A DNA stretch of 45,076 bases from an uncultured Prevotella sp. (GTDB lineage Bacteria > Bacteroidota > Bacteroidia > Bacteroidales > Bacteroidaceae). The notes below the pieces were generated by a model that did no database searches, had not been told where the DNA came from, and saw only the letters and a list, made by a program, of their open reading frames with translations. The DNA lies in the NCBI GenBank assembly GCA_905235835.1, contig CAJONQ010000013.1, forward strand, positions 1 through 45,076, given 5' to 3'. Position 1 is the first letter of the stretch. The number at the start of each line of letters is the position of its first letter. Position numbers and translations under genes: made by a program. This document shows, one piece after another, positions 16,428 through 25,755 of the stretch.

Positions 16428-17090
16428 TTAATTATCTCTTTCGTAAGTAATCTCGTAAAAACAGGGATAGACACCCGACGAGGCATCCACCGTACCCTGA
16501 GAATGAGGAACGATCAAGCGGACCTTCGCTATCTCCTCCTCTTCGTTCTTAGGACGCCCCACATTCACGTAGTTCAGCGGTACGAGCCAGCCAGCGGGAA
16601 CAGCTGCAGAGCCGTGATATTCTGACATCGCACCAGAAACGAATGACCCCGTAAAGGAACTACCAATACGCTCCACCATCATCTTGTCGGGGAAACTGGA
16701 GAAATCATACGTCTGATTATTCTGCACGATAAAGTAAGGAATGTCGTTTCTTATCAGCAGCTGGCTCTTCTTGATATTATATTCAGAGAAACGACATAGG
16801 ATCTCCAGCGACTCTCCATCCTTGACCTTCTCGCCACATCCCTTACGTACAATCTGCATATAAACAGCACTCTTGTTCAGATAGACATACTCATTATTAT
16901 CGAGATTGGTCGTCTCACCCTGAGAGGTGAACTTGGTCTCGTCAATGACCTTAATACCCTTATCAGAGATATATTTGTTGATGGCATCGCGCTCAGCTTC
17001 TTTCAAGTCAGAATATGTCTCACCACTATTACAACTGGTAAGCAATATAATACCGCAGAGCAGCGACAGCAGACTATACGTTTTCTTCAT
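16428..17090 (-). CDS. DUF4827 family lipoprotein
   Basis: A 220-residue protein with an N-terminal lipoprotein signal whose lipobox ends at LLTSC, so it is probably anchored to a membrane from the periplasmic side. The remainder looks like a DUF4827 protein: an N-terminal helix (LKEAERDAINKYISDKG) followed by a beta-rich domain with similarities to FKBP-like folds, without clear catalytic residues. The start is ATG 17090, which gives the signal peptide at the N-terminus; the longer frame upstream crosses the promoter. It lies between nrnA and glmM. Function unknown. Confidence 0.8.
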   Translation of the reverse strand: MKKTYSLLSLLCGIILLTSCNSGETYSDLKEAERDAINKYISDKGIKVIDETKFTSQGETTNLDNNEYVYLNKSAVYMQIVRKGCGEKVKDGESLEILCRFSEYNIKKSQLLIRNDIPYFIVQNNQTYDFSSFPDKMMVERIGSSFTGSFVSGAMSEYHGSAAVPAGWLVPLNYVNVGRPKNEEEEIAKVRLIVPHSQGTVDASSGVYPCFYEITYERDN

Positions 17091-17117
17091 TTTTGTCTTT
17101 CTATTAATTAACGGGCG

Positions 17118-17125
17118 CAAATTTA
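17118..17125 (-). promoter_or_regulatory. -7 element upstream of the DUF4827 gene
   Basis: TAAATTTG on the minus strand matches TAnnTTTG, about 28 bases upstream of the ATG. The -33 region has only CAAT (read on the plus strand) 22 bases away, so the match is partial. It would allow DUF4827-glmM to be transcribed apart from nrnA. Confidence 0.5.
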
Positions 17126-17157
17126 CAAATAAAATAGCAAATAAATGCAATATTAGG

Positions 17158-18192
17158 CTACTTTAACGTGTCTTCAAAATGAAGGATGGCACGTTTGACC
17201 ACCTCCACAGCCTCATCCATCGTACACTGCAACTTACCTCCAGACGCATTCAGATGTCCTCCACCATTGAAGAACAACTCCGCCATCTTATTACAGGGGA
17301 AGTCATCAACAGAGCGTAAGCTAACCCATATCAGTCTGTTACGCTCCGTGTCCTCACGTAAGGAGATGCTCAGTTTGAGTCCTTTGATCTGTAAAGGCAT
17401 ATTGACCAATCCCTCTGCGTCACCCTTGATAAAATGGAAACGCTTCAGATCCTCACGAGTCAGGGTATAGAATGCCGCATGACGCTGTTCGTCGACCACC
17501 AGTTTATGGCAGAGCACATAGCCTACCATCCGAATACGGTGCTCACTATAGTTATGATAGACGTTACGATAAATCTTGTCCTTGTCGATATGCTTGGTGA
17601 GCAACTGACTGATGATGAAATAGATATCTGGTGACGAGGAGTTATAAGTGAACCCTCCCGTATCGGTCATCATCCCACAATAGACAGGAATAGCAAAGTG
17701 CTTCCCCATTTGCTCAAACATCCCCATCTGCCAGACGATACGGAATACCAGCTCACTGGTGGATGACATCTCCGGATGGGAGAAGGTCAATACAGCATCC
17801 ACATCAGGGTCTAGGTGATGGTCGATAAGAATTTTCCGGGCAGGTGACTGTTCGATGACCTCTGCCATCGCATCTGTGCGAGACAGCGTGTTGAAATCCA
17901 GACAGAATACCAAATCGGCGATCTTCAATACCGTATCGACAAAATCCTTCCGCTTGTCGTAGCGGACTATCTTCTCTGTATTCGGTAACCACTGAAGGTA
18001 ATCAGGATACTGGTCGGGAGCCACCATCAAAGGATCCTTACCCATGGTCCTCAACAACTCAGCCCAGCCCAGCATAGAACCCAATGCGTCGCCATCCGCA
18101 TTCACATGGCAACACAGCACAATCGTCTCTGCGTTATTGATAAGGGAGCGCAGTTGACTGCACTCCCCTTCTGTCATGATTCTTTCTAACAT
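17158..18192 (-). CDS. nrnA: DHH-family phosphoesterase, NrnA-type oligoribonuclease/pAp phosphatase
   Basis: Degrades nanoRNA and/or 3'-phosphoadenosine 5'-phosphate, standing in for Orn. A DHH domain at the N-terminus has NADGDALG (D33, D35) and IDHHLDPD (DHH 124-126), plus MMTDTGGF. The C-terminal DHHA1 domain has GGGHLNASGG. The length of 344 residues fits NrnA. Its start overlaps the stop of the nucleotidyltransferase gene by one base (TAATG), implying coupled translation. Orn-like versus pAp activity cannot be separated by sequence. Confidence 0.9.
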   Translation of the reverse strand: MLERIMTEGECSQLRSLINNAETIVLCCHVNADGDALGSMLGWAELLRTMGKDPLMVAPDQYPDYLQWLPNTEKIVRYDKRKDFVDTVLKIADLVFCLDFNTLSRTDAMAEVIEQSPARKILIDHHLDPDVDAVLTFSHPEMSSTSELVFRIVWQMGMFEQMGKHFAIPVYCGMMTDTGGFTYNSSSPDIYFIISQLLTKHIDKDKIYRNVYHNYSEHRIRMVGYVLCHKLVVDEQRHAAFYTLTREDLKRFHFIKGDAEGLVNMPLQIKGLKLSISLREDTERNRLIWVSLRSVDDFPCNKMAELFFNGGGHLNASGGKLQCTMDEAVEVVKRAILHFEDTLK

Positions 18193-19133
18193 TAGAACAA
18201 TTTGTTCGGATAGACACCCTCGTCGACCAGTTTCTGTATACGCTTCACAGTATCCTCACGATCAGCGGCGTATGTCACGCCAAACCATTTGGATGTAGTG
18301 TCTAATACCTCAACAGTAGCCGTCTTCTCGTTGATGAGCTTGTTAACCATCAGCGGGATAAAGAACTCAGCCTTCAGGTTCTCCATATTCTTCGGATCAC
18401 TAAGGAACTCCTTGAAATAAGCCTCAGAATGCTCGAAATAGTCGGGAGTGAAGCCCCACATATTCATAGATACTGGTGTGGTGTCGTCGACAACGACCCA
18501 CTTACCGTTCTCGTCCTTATAACGGATGGGCTGATTGGCTGCACCAGCCTGAGAACCATCTTCCGCACAACGTACGATCTCCGTACGCTCTACGACTGTC
18601 GTCAGGTGTCCTTGCTCGTTCTTGGAACAGATACCACGAGCCACGGTACCGTTCTCACTCAGGGTGTTACCTACACGGAAGCCTACCATCGCATACTGGT
18701 TCTTGGCACCCTCTGGCAGACTGCTCAGATACTTACCGATCACCATAAAGGCATCACGATTATAGAAGTCGTCACAGTTGATGACACAGAACGGTTCCTT
18801 GATAACATCCTTACCCATCAGTACAGCATGATTAGTACCCCATGGTTTCACACGACCCTCTGGCACCTTAAAGCCCTCAGGCAGGGCATCGATACCCTGG
18901 AAGCACAACTCACAAGGGATATGTCCCTCATATTTAGCAAGAATCTGGGTGCGGAACTGCTCTTCGAAGTCCTTACGGATTACCCATACGATTTTTCCAA
19001 AACCAGCCTGAATGGCATCATAGATAGAATAATCCATGATAGTCTCCCCATTAGGTCCCAGTCCGTCCAACTGCTTCAGACCGCCATAGCGGCTTCCCAT
19101 ACCAGCAGCCAATAAAAATAATGTTGGTTTCAT
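18192..19133 (-). CDS. Sugar-phosphate nucleotidyltransferase family protein
   Basis: GT-A-fold NDP-sugar pyrophosphorylase-like protein of 313 residues. The nucleotide loop LAAGMGSRYGGLKQ is at 6-19, the metal aspartates in NCDDFYN, and a later ERTEI and WFGVT. The start is ATG 19133, just before MKPTLFLLAAG. The sugar is not readable: there is no thymidylyltransferase or GlmU signature, and the loop (GLKQLDGLGP) belongs to the Bacteroidota family annotated only as nucleotidyltransferase. It couples to nrnA (TAATG) and is separated from thrS by a 14-bp tandem repeat. Confidence 0.85.
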   Translation of the reverse strand: MKPTLFLLAAGMGSRYGGLKQLDGLGPNGETIMDYSIYDAIQAGFGKIVWVIRKDFEEQFRTQILAKYEGHIPCELCFQGIDALPEGFKVPEGRVKPWGTNHAVLMGKDVIKEPFCVINCDDFYNRDAFMVIGKYLSSLPEGAKNQYAMVGFRVGNTLSENGTVARGICSKNEQGHLTTVVERTEIVRCAEDGSQAGAANQPIRYKDENGKWVVVDDTTPVSMNMWGFTPDYFEHSEAYFKEFLSDPKNMENLKAEFFIPLMVNKLINEKTATVEVLDTTSKWFGVTYAADREDTVKRIQKLVDEGVYPNKLF

Positions 19134-19148
19134 ATTATATATATTAAT

Positions 19149-19196
19149 GTTCAATATTCAATGTTCAATATTCAATGTTCAATATTCAATGTTCAA
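19149..19196. repeat. 14-bp tandem repeat, 3.4 copies, overlapping the thrS stop codon
   Basis: Three perfect copies of GTTCAATATTCAAT at 19149-19162, 19163-19176 and 19177-19190, then GTTCAA at 19191-19196. Each unit is itself two near-identical 7-mers. The stop codon of thrS (19193-19195, minus strand) lies inside the last partial unit. The array fills nearly the whole gap to the nucleotidyltransferase gene. Confidence 0.95.
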
Positions 19197-21136
19197 AAGT
19201 CTTTCGTCATCTCTGCGACCTCAGCATTGATATGATCGATGAACTCCTGGATGGTCATGACCTTCTGCTCACCACCGCCTTGTGGGCGAACGGCAACAGT
19301 ACCGTCAGCCTGTTCCTTCTCACCGACAATCACCATATAAGGTATACGCTTCAACTCGTTGTCACGAATCTTACGACCCAGCTTCTCATTGCGCAGATCG
19401 ATGGTAGGACGTACCCCACCCTGCTCAAACTTCTTAGCCACCTCGTTGGCATAGTCGTTATACTTCTCTGACAGAGGTAGGATAGCCACCTGCTCAGGAG
19501 TCAGCCACAAGGGGAAGTGTCCGCTGGTGTGCTCGATCAGCACGGCGCAGAAACGCTCCAGAGAACCGAATGGCGCACGGTGGATCATCACCGGTGTCTT
19601 CTTCTGGTTGTCCTCATCAGTATATTCCAACTGGAAGCGCTTAGGCAGGTTATAGTCTACCTGAATGGTACCCAGCTGCCAGCGACGACCAATGGCATCC
19701 TTAATCATGAAGTCAAGCTTAGGACCATAGAAAGCAGCCTCACCATACTCCACCTTGGCAGGAAGACCCTTCTCACGACAAGCCTCCACGATAGCAGCCT
19801 CGGCAAGAGCCCAGTCCTCGTCCGTTCCTACGTACTTATCATGGTCGTTAGGATCACGGAGAGATATCTGTGCCTCGAAGTTGAAACCGAAGGCGGTCAG
19901 TACGATACCGATGATATCCATCACATTCAGGAACTCCTGTTTCACCTGGTCAGGACGACAGAACAGGTGAGCATCATCCTGTGTAAAAGAGCGTACACGA
20001 GTCAGTCCGTGTAACTCACCACTCTGCTCATAACGATAAACAGTACCGAACTCTGCGATACGCAATGGCAGGTCACGATAAGAACGAGGCTTCCATGCGA
20101 AGATCTCACAGTGGTGAGGACAGTTCATTGGTTTCAGCATATACTCCTCATCCTCCTCAGGAGTGTGGATAGGCTGGAAAGAGTCCTTACCATAGTGTGC
20201 ATAGTGTCCGCTGGTGATATACAAGTTCTTAGAACCGATATGCGGTGTGATGACCTCCTGATAACCGAAACGCTTCTGAACCTTACGCAGATGGTCTTGC
20301 AGACGCAGACGCAGATCAGTACCCTTCGGCAACCAGATAGGCAAGCCCTTGCCCACCTTGTCGGAGAACATGAACAGCTCCATCTCCTTACCAATCTTAC
20401 GATGGTCACGCTTCTTAGCCTCCTCCAGCATGACGAGATACTCGTCGAGCATCTTCTTCTTGGGGAAGGAGATACCATACAGACGCTGCATCTGCTCACG
20501 AGAAGCATCACCACGCCAGAAAGCACCAGCCACATTGGTCAGTTTGATAGCCTTGATGGCACCAGTGTTCATCAAGTGCGGACCACGACAGAGGTCTGTG
20601 AACGCACCCTGTGTATAGGTTGTGATACTACCATCCTCCAAATCCTGCTCGATATGCTCGCATTTATAAGTCTGACCGTCAGCGGCGAATTCCTTCAGGG
20701 CATCAGCCTTAGCCACCTCCTTACGAACAACCGGCTCCTTCTTGGAAGCGAGTTCACGCATTTTATCCTCAATCTTCGGGAAGTCGCTCTCCTTAATGCT
20801 CTCGCCGTCTTTCAACAGCACATCATAGAAGAAGCCATTCTCGATAGCAGGACCGAATCCAAACTGAATACCAGGATAGAGTTCCTGCAGCGCCTCCGCC
20901 AACAAGTGGGCGGAAGTGTGCCAGAATGTGTGTTTTCCCTCTTCGTCGTCCCATTTATAGAGAGCGATCTTCGCATCCTCCATAATCGGGCGATTCAGTT
21001 CTACTGTCTCGCCATTTACACCGCACGACAACACGTCGCGTGCCAGAGCTGGTGAGATACTCTCGGCAATCTGAAGTCCAGTCACGCCCTGCTCATACGA
21101 GCGAACAGATCCGTCTGGAAAAGTAATTTGAATCAT
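19193..21136 (-). CDS. thrS: Threonyl-tRNA synthetase
   Basis: Class II synthetase charging tRNA(Thr). The order is an N-terminal TGS domain (1-65), the editing domain with [10 protein letters not shown] and the later HLMNTG region, then the catalytic core with [10 protein letters not shown] (zinc ligand cysteine), [11 protein letters not shown] and APFGSLERF, and the anticodon-binding domain (about 545-640). It has 647 residues, full length. It has its own promoter at 21170-21201. Downstream it is followed by a 14-bp repeat array and a nucleotidyltransferase rather than infC-rpmI-rplT, which I recall as the usual neighbours in Bacteroidota. No leader T-box is visible. Confidence 0.97.
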   Translation of the reverse strand: MIQITFPDGSVRSYEQGVTGLQIAESISPALARDVLSCGVNGETVELNRPIMEDAKIALYKWDDEEGKHTFWHTSAHLLAEALQELYPGIQFGFGPAIENGFFYDVLLKDGESIKESDFPKIEDKMRELASKKEPVVRKEVAKADALKEFAADGQTYKCEHIEQDLEDGSITTYTQGAFTDLCRGPHLMNTGAIKAIKLTNVAGAFWRGDASREQMQRLYGISFPKKKMLDEYLVMLEEAKKRDHRKIGKEMELFMFSDKVGKGLPIWLPKGTDLRLRLQDHLRKVQKRFGYQEVITPHIGSKNLYITSGHYAHYGKDSFQPIHTPEEDEEYMLKPMNCPHHCEIFAWKPRSYRDLPLRIAEFGTVYRYEQSGELHGLTRVRSFTQDDAHLFCRPDQVKQEFLNVMDIIGIVLTAFGFNFEAQISLRDPNDHDKYVGTDEDWALAEAAIVEACREKGLPAKVEYGEAAFYGPKLDFMIKDAIGRRWQLGTIQVDYNLPKRFQLEYTDEDNQKKTPVMIHRAPFGSLERFCAVLIEHTSGHFPLWLTPEQVAILPLSEKYNDYANEVAKKFEQGGVRPTIDLRNEKLGRKIRDNELKRIPYMVIVGEKEQADGTVAVRPQGGGEQKVMTIQEFIDHINAEVAEMTKDF

Positions 21137-21169
21137 ATCTACAATATATGTTTAAGTTTAAATCGCCTA

Positions 21170-21201
21170 CAAAATTACAAATAAGAGAGAAGAAAACCAA
21201 A
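21170..21201 (-). promoter_or_regulatory. Promoter of thrS
   Basis: On the minus strand TTTG (21198-21201) and TAATTTTG (21170-21177) are 20 bases apart, matching the Bacteroidota consensus. It lies in the 67-base gap after the secreted unknown gene, giving a leader of about 30 nt. Confidence 0.7.
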
Positions 21202-21203
21202 TT

Positions 21204-21821
21204 TTATTTGATAATTCCTGCTTTCTTGAGGACATCAATGATGATATCCGCCTGCTCTTGTTGTTTCTTATCCATCTTTTGATAAGTCGCAAGTTGGTCG
21301 GGATGATTCGTGAGGAGCTGTTGGACGACAGGGACTGTCACACGAGCCATGCGGAGTTCCTCCCGATTCGGATCCCATGCGGCAATATAGCACACAAGAT
21401 TCTCCAGACGGGAGAGGGTACGGAACGACTTGCTGGAAAGAGGTGACACATTCCCACCAAAGGTGACACTGAACCCTGAGGGTGCGACATCCTGACGGGC
21501 AAACAATAGTTTGTCACCGATGCTCCAAGCACGTACATAGACATCCCCAAAGGTATTAAAAGGACGCAGGTTGAGATAGAGAGAGTCCTCATACAAGATA
21601 ACGCAAGCTGCCTTACGTAAGAGATAGGCTGTTTTTTTCTTCTCCGCCTTCACCTCCATAGCTAACGCGTCTTCCTTTGAAGACGGATTAAGCACTACCC
21701 CGCCCTCTGCCTCCTTCCACTGTCCGTCGAGGAAGTCCTGCCATGAGGTGCTGTATTTAGTCTGGGCGACACCACACAGCGGCAGCATCATCAAAAAGGT
21801 TAGTAATGTTCGCATCATCAT
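21204..21821 (-). CDS. Secreted protein of unknown function
   Basis: A 205-residue protein with a signal peptide (about 1-19, cleavage after VAQ). The mature part alternates short beta-rich segments (CVILYEDSLYLNLRPF, GDVYVRAWSIG) with a C-terminal helical stretch (KKQQEQADIIIDVLKKAG). I see no catalytic motif or named domain. Its ATG overlaps the stop of the TPR gene by four bases (ATGA), so the two are translationally coupled and may work together at the envelope. The function is not known to me. Confidence 0.8.
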   Translation of the reverse strand: MMMRTLLTFLMMLPLCGVAQTKYSTSWQDFLDGQWKEAEGGVVLNPSSKEDALAMEVKAEKKKTAYLLRKAACVILYEDSLYLNLRPFNTFGDVYVRAWSIGDKLLFARQDVAPSGFSVTFGGNVSPLSSKSFRTLSRLENLVCYIAAWDPNREELRMARVTVPVVQQLLTNHPDQLATYQKMDKKQQEQADIIIDVLKKAGIIK

Positions 21822-23770
21822 TTCCGATATCTTTTAATTATACTATAAGCGGTATAAAGTCCTAACTCACCTGCCTTGGATAAATCACTGATACCCTCGT
21901 TCTGCTGTTTGTTGGCAATACGGGCAAGTCCACGATTGTAATAAGCCTCGGCAAGATTACCATCCAAAGCTATCGCACGGGTATAATCCTCAATGGCATG
22001 CGCATAGTCGTTTCGCTTGACATACACATTGCCACGATTATAATAAAGGTAAGCATTCTCATGATAGCGTATCGCCTCCGTCAGGTCGGACAACACATTC
22101 GCCGTCTTCATACGGACATCTGTACCTTGCGAGGCATTGAATGCATTGAGTTTCGACTGACATACTGCCCGTTGCCAGAAGGCAAGTGACGAGGTAGAAT
22201 CGATTTGCAGATAGTTGGAGAGGTCTTCGATAGCTGCGTCAAAGTTCTGGATGACACTATAAGCGACGGCACGCTTAAATAACAAGGCGGTAGCCCGTTG
22301 CGTACTCCTTTCGCGATCGATTTGATTAGACAAGGTGTCTATATAGGCAAAATACCTCTTCGTATCCTCCTCATCCAATGAAGGGTTACCACTGATAATA
22401 TGCAGCTGGCGCTGTTTCGGATCCCTCGTGTTATAAGCATCCACCAGCTTATCGAAGGCAATATACTGTTTCACCTGACTCTGTTCCTGTTCGAAGGAGA
22501 GGATATACATAGGAAGATAATCCAACGCCACCCGACGGTTCTGTACCCTTCCCCGATACTCGCTCTGGTACTCATGCTCCACCTCCTGTTCGTCAGCCAC
22601 AGCCAGCTGGTTGTATTTCTCGATATCCAAGTCACTCCGCTTACGCATCTGTTCTTTTGAGAGACGAGGTTGTCTGCCCAGATAACGCTTGTCCATCTGT
22701 GCCTTTAAGATACGGAACTCATCCGCCTCCGCCTGTTTAGACATTCCCATCCGGCGATAACAAGAGGCACGATGCTGCAAACCGAACCAGAAGTTAGGGA
22801 ACTCCTCGATGACCTTAGAGTAGTCACGGATAGCCCCTCGCAGATTACCCGTGTTCTCCAACAGCAACGCACGGTTGAAGAGTGCCATCAGGTTATTTGG
22901 CTCCAGATTCAATACGAAGTCAAAGTCAAGGATAGCCCTGTTGTCATCACCCACCTGTGCACGGAGCAATCCTCTGTTATAGTGTCCGAGGAAGTTATTC
23001 GGGTCGAGGTCAAGAGCCGTATCGTAGTCAGCCATCGTCCCTCTCAGGTTATTCTGATTGAAACGAGCCAACGCACGGTTGATATAGTTATTCGCTTGCT
23101 TAGGTAGTAAATGAATTGCCTTCGACAGATACTCCTCACTCTCCTTCCACTCTTTCCGTGATAGACTGATGACAGCACGCTGGCTCCAGAGATTACCATC
23201 ATAAGGATCTACCTCCAGACTCTTGTCGAGTGCAGTGATCGCCTTTGCCGTGTCCTTTTGCAAGATATAAACCTCTGCCTGCATGGCATAGGCTGGTGCG
23301 TGACGGCTCCATCGTGTGAGGATGGTATCGAGCTGGAGGAGAGCCGTATCATAGTCTTTCTCATTGATATGACAAAGCACACGGTTATGCCAAAGACTCT
23401 GATTCTCAGGATCATACTTCAATGCCTGATTATAATCTTTGATTGCCTCCGTATATTTCTTCTGCTGGATACGACAGAGCCCACGCAACTCATACATCCC
23501 CACCACGTAGGGATTCCGCTTGATTGCCTCTGAGCAGTCATCCTCTGCTCCAGCGAAGTCATCGAGATAATATTTTGCCACTCCCCGATAGAACCAAGGC
23601 TCATAAAGATAAGGCTTGGCGGAGATCGCCTGATTAAAATATTGAATAGAAAGAACATAATCCTCAAAATAGAGTGCCGAGCGCCCTATCATCACCAGTC
23701 GGTCGGTCTTGAACTGGGCAAGCGCCACCAATGGGAAAAACAAGAAAAGGAATACAATCTTTCTCTTCAT
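21818..23770 (-). CDS. Secreted tetratricopeptide-repeat protein
   Basis: A 650-residue protein with a signal peptide ending near VALAQ. A first block of about nine TPRs runs from roughly 25 to 340, with typical units such as YYLDDFAGAEDDCSEAIKRNP. A linker of about 100 residues (345-445) is rich in charged residues. A second TPR block runs to near 640 and ends LGLYTAYSIIKRYRK. TPR proteins here probably scaffold envelope complexes; no partner is identifiable. Def precedes it by 7 bases and the secreted unknown overlaps its stop. Confidence 0.88.
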   Translation of the reverse strand: MKRKIVFLFLFFPLVALAQFKTDRLVMIGRSALYFEDYVLSIQYFNQAISAKPYLYEPWFYRGVAKYYLDDFAGAEDDCSEAIKRNPYVVGMYELRGLCRIQQKKYTEAIKDYNQALKYDPENQSLWHNRVLCHINEKDYDTALLQLDTILTRWSRHAPAYAMQAEVYILQKDTAKAITALDKSLEVDPYDGNLWSQRAVISLSRKEWKESEEYLSKAIHLLPKQANNYINRALARFNQNNLRGTMADYDTALDLDPNNFLGHYNRGLLRAQVGDDNRAILDFDFVLNLEPNNLMALFNRALLLENTGNLRGAIRDYSKVIEEFPNFWFGLQHRASCYRRMGMSKQAEADEFRILKAQMDKRYLGRQPRLSKEQMRKRSDLDIEKYNQLAVADEQEVEHEYQSEYRGRVQNRRVALDYLPMYILSFEQEQSQVKQYIAFDKLVDAYNTRDPKQRQLHIISGNPSLDEEDTKRYFAYIDTLSNQIDRERSTQRATALLFKRAVAYSVIQNFDAAIEDLSNYLQIDSTSSLAFWQRAVCQSKLNAFNASQGTDVRMKTANVLSDLTEAIRYHENAYLYYNRGNVYVKRNDYAHAIEDYTRAIALDGNLAEAYYNRGLARIANKQQNEGISDLSKAGELGLYTAYSIIKRYRK

Positions 23771-23777
23771 CGAAGGT

Positions 23778-24338
23778 CTATTTCACAACACCTTTGGTCT
23801 TATAGCCACAACGATAACGACCTTGAGTGAGTGCGCGCAACTTACTCTTAATAAGCTGTTTACGCAATGGAGTGATGCGGTCAACAAAGACCTTTCCCTC
23901 CAGATGATCAAACTCATGCTGCATGACACGAGTCAGGTAACCCTCTACCCATTCGTCATGCGGTTTAAGTTCCTCGTCAAGCCATTGTACACGGATACGA
24001 GTAGGACGTGTCACCTTCTCATGGATAGCAGGAAGTGACAGACACCCCTCCTCCATAGAAGCCGCCTCTGTATCATCATACTCGATGATATGCGGGTTGA
24101 TATACACATGGCGGAAGCCCTTATACTCAGGCATATCATCACTAATCACATCCAAGTCAATGACAACCACACGAATAGACTTGCCAATCTGCGGGGCTGC
24201 CAATCCGATGCCCTCACTGTCTGCCAACGTATCCCACATATCAGCAATCAACTGCTGCAGATCAGGATAGTCTGCAGGAATATCCTCGGCTACCTTCCGA
24301 AGCACGGGATGACCATAAATATAAATAGGTAAAACCAC
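23778..24338 (-). CDS. def: Peptide deformylase
   Basis: Removes the formyl group from the N-terminal methionine of new proteins. All three family motifs are intact: GIGLAAPQIG (43-52), EEGCLS with metal ligand C99, and HEFDH (141-145) with metal ligands H141 and H145 and the catalytic glutamate between. At 186 residues the length is normal. It lies between ruvX (32-base gap) and the TPR gene (7-base gap). Confidence 0.97.
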   Translation of the reverse strand: MVLPIYIYGHPVLRKVAEDIPADYPDLQQLIADMWDTLADSEGIGLAAPQIGKSIRVVVIDLDVISDDMPEYKGFRHVYINPHIIEYDDTEAASMEEGCLSLPAIHEKVTRPTRIRVQWLDEELKPHDEWVEGYLTRVMQHEFDHLEGKVFVDRITPLRKQLIKSKLRALTQGRYRCGYKTKGVVK

Positions 24339-24370
24339 TTAATTAAATTAGGAATTGAAATTAAAGACCA

Positions 24371-24784
24371 TCATCTCTTAGAGCGCATATAATCCTGTAA
24401 AATAATCGTAGCACTGATCTCGTCGACCAAGGCTTTATCCTGACGTGCTTTCTTTCTCAGTCCCCCATCCAACATCGCCTGATGCGCCAGGACAGAGGTA
24501 AAACGCTCATCATAGAACTCTATCGGAATCTGTGGCATAGCCTTACGCCACCGATTAACAAACTGCTGTACACGTGGCAGGTTCTCACTGGGTTGTCCGT
24601 TAGGTTGTCGGGGCTCTCCAATCACGATACGCTCCACTTCCTCACGAGCAATATATGCCTGTAAATACTCGAAAAGTTCAGAAGTAGCAACAGTCGCCAA
24701 TCCTCCCGCTATAATCTGGAGAGGATCGGTGACTGCTAAACCTGTACGTTTTTTTCCGTAGTCAATGGATAATATCCTTGCCAC
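24371..24784 (-). CDS. ruvX: Putative pre-16S rRNA nuclease / Holliday junction resolvase RuvX
   Basis: RNase H-fold YqgF protein of 137 residues. The N-terminal catalytic strand is ILSIDYGKKRTGLAV (first acidic residue D7), followed by IVIGEPRQPNG and a late DERFTS and VDEISATIILQDYM. In E. coli the homologue matures the 5' end of 16S rRNA; a resolvase role has also been proposed. It lies 18 bases after the SPOR lipoprotein gene and just before def. Confidence 0.93.
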   Translation of the reverse strand: MARILSIDYGKKRTGLAVTDPLQIIAGGLATVATSELFEYLQAYIAREEVERIVIGEPRQPNGQPSENLPRVQQFVNRWRKAMPQIPIEFYDERFTSVLAHQAMLDGGLRKKARQDKALVDEISATIILQDYMRSKR

Positions 24785-24802
24785 GCCAACGCCTTTCAGC
24801 CT

Positions 24803-25312
24803 TTAACGGGCATTATAGAGCAGCCATGCACCAGCGTACTTGGTCTGCAAGTCATTACGGCTGGCAGATGCCTCCTCTTTTGTATCGAAGGTTGTAGCAA
24901 CGACGCGATACATGTTACGCTCTACGTTCTTCACAACTTGTGCGTTATAGCCTGCATTGTTCAACTGCTGCTGAAGTCCCATAGCATTCGCCTCTGACTG
25001 GAATGAGCCAACAACAACGCTGAAGTTCTTCAGTCCGTTTCCAGAAATCAAAGACACACGCTCCTGGGTCACTCTTACGTTATCCGTATTATCAACCACC
25101 TGCGTGTTGCTAGCAGACTTCGTCTCTAAGGGCACAACCACATTGCTCTCGGGCTGCTGAGTCTGAACGACTGCAGGCTGCTGTTGCTGCTGGAGCTCCT
25201 CCTGCTGTTTTGCCTTCAGATATGCCTGTTTATAGGCACTCTCGCTAGATTTACAACTTGTGAAAACCATTGCTGCGCACAAACCAGCGCATACTACCAA
25301 GTACTTTTTCAT
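24803..25312 (-). CDS. SPOR-domain lipoprotein
   Basis: A 169-residue lipoprotein; the signal sequence ends in the lipobox VFTSC, acylated at about C20. A Gln-rich linker (about 37-55) leads to the C-terminal SPOR domain (about 95-167), which includes FSVVVGSFQSEANA and YRVVATTFDTKEEA. SPOR domains bind denuded glycan at division sites, so a septal or cell-wall role is likely. It is the first gene of the minus-strand cluster reaching glmM. The promoter is not obvious; TAATTTCG at 25361-25368 is a weak candidate. Confidence 0.9.
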   Translation of the reverse strand: MKKYLVVCAGLCAAMVFTSCKSSESAYKQAYLKAKQQEELQQQQQPAVVQTQQPESNVVVPLETKSASNTQVVDNTDNVRVTQERVSLISGNGLKNFSVVVGSFQSEANAMGLQQQLNNAGYNAQVVKNVERNMYRVVATTFDTKEEASASRNDLQTKYAGAWLLYNAR

Positions 25313-25484
25313 GTTTCTTTCTTAATTATTTAAATTAGACTGTATTTCAAATATCACGTGCGAAATTACAAAATATCGGGCAAATAGCGCGAAAAAACGT
25401 GCATAAAGTTTGTTAAATAAGGAAATTCTAACCTATTTAACAAAAAATGACTCTCTTTTTATCCACTTTTTCAAAAACTTTGCC

Positions 25485-25492
25485 TATATTTG
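25485..25492 (+). promoter_or_regulatory. -7 element upstream of the YtxH trio
   Basis: TATATTTG matches TAnnTTTG, about 43 bases upstream of the first ATG. A convincing -33 element is not seen at the usual spacing. Confidence 0.5.
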
Positions 25493-25534
25493 CAAATACA
25501 AATCGTATTATATTAACTAAAAAATGATAAGACT

Positions 25535-25750
25535 ATGAAAGGTTTAGGTGTATTAGGCGCATTTTTCGGCGGTGCTATCGCCGGTGCTGTGATTGGTTTG
25601 TTACTTGCTCCTGAAAAGGGTGAGGACACTCGTGAGAAGATTACGGATGCTGTGGATGACTTCATGAAGAAGCACAACATCAAGTTGAGCCGCAAGGAGG
25701 TGAGTGACCTCGTTGAGGATATCGCAGAAGCAGCTCCTGAAGTAGACTAA
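25535..25750 (+). CDS. YtxH-domain small membrane protein
   Basis: A 71-residue protein with one N-terminal glycine/alanine-rich membrane helix (about 4-25, ending LLLAPEKGEDTREKI), the hallmark of YtxH proteins, followed by an acidic amphipathic tail. YtxH proteins are often stress-associated, but no molecular function is established. It is the first of three tightly spaced small genes (gaps of 5 and 4 bases), a trio common in Bacteroidota. Confidence 0.88.
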   Translation: MKGLGVLGAFFGGAIAGAVIGLLLAPEKGEDTREKITDAVDDFMKKHNIKLSRKEVSDLVEDIAEAAPEVD

Positions 25751-25755
25751 TCAAG

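Noticed and set aside
18429..19115. Plus-strand ORF of 228 codons opposite the nucleotidyltransferase
   Set aside because: Antisense shadow of a clear gene; no start context and no recognisable domain.
20111..21055. Plus-strand ORF of 314 codons opposite thrS
   Set aside because: It is a shadow of the unambiguous thrS coding frame, with a Leu/His/Thr-rich composition and no motif or promoter.
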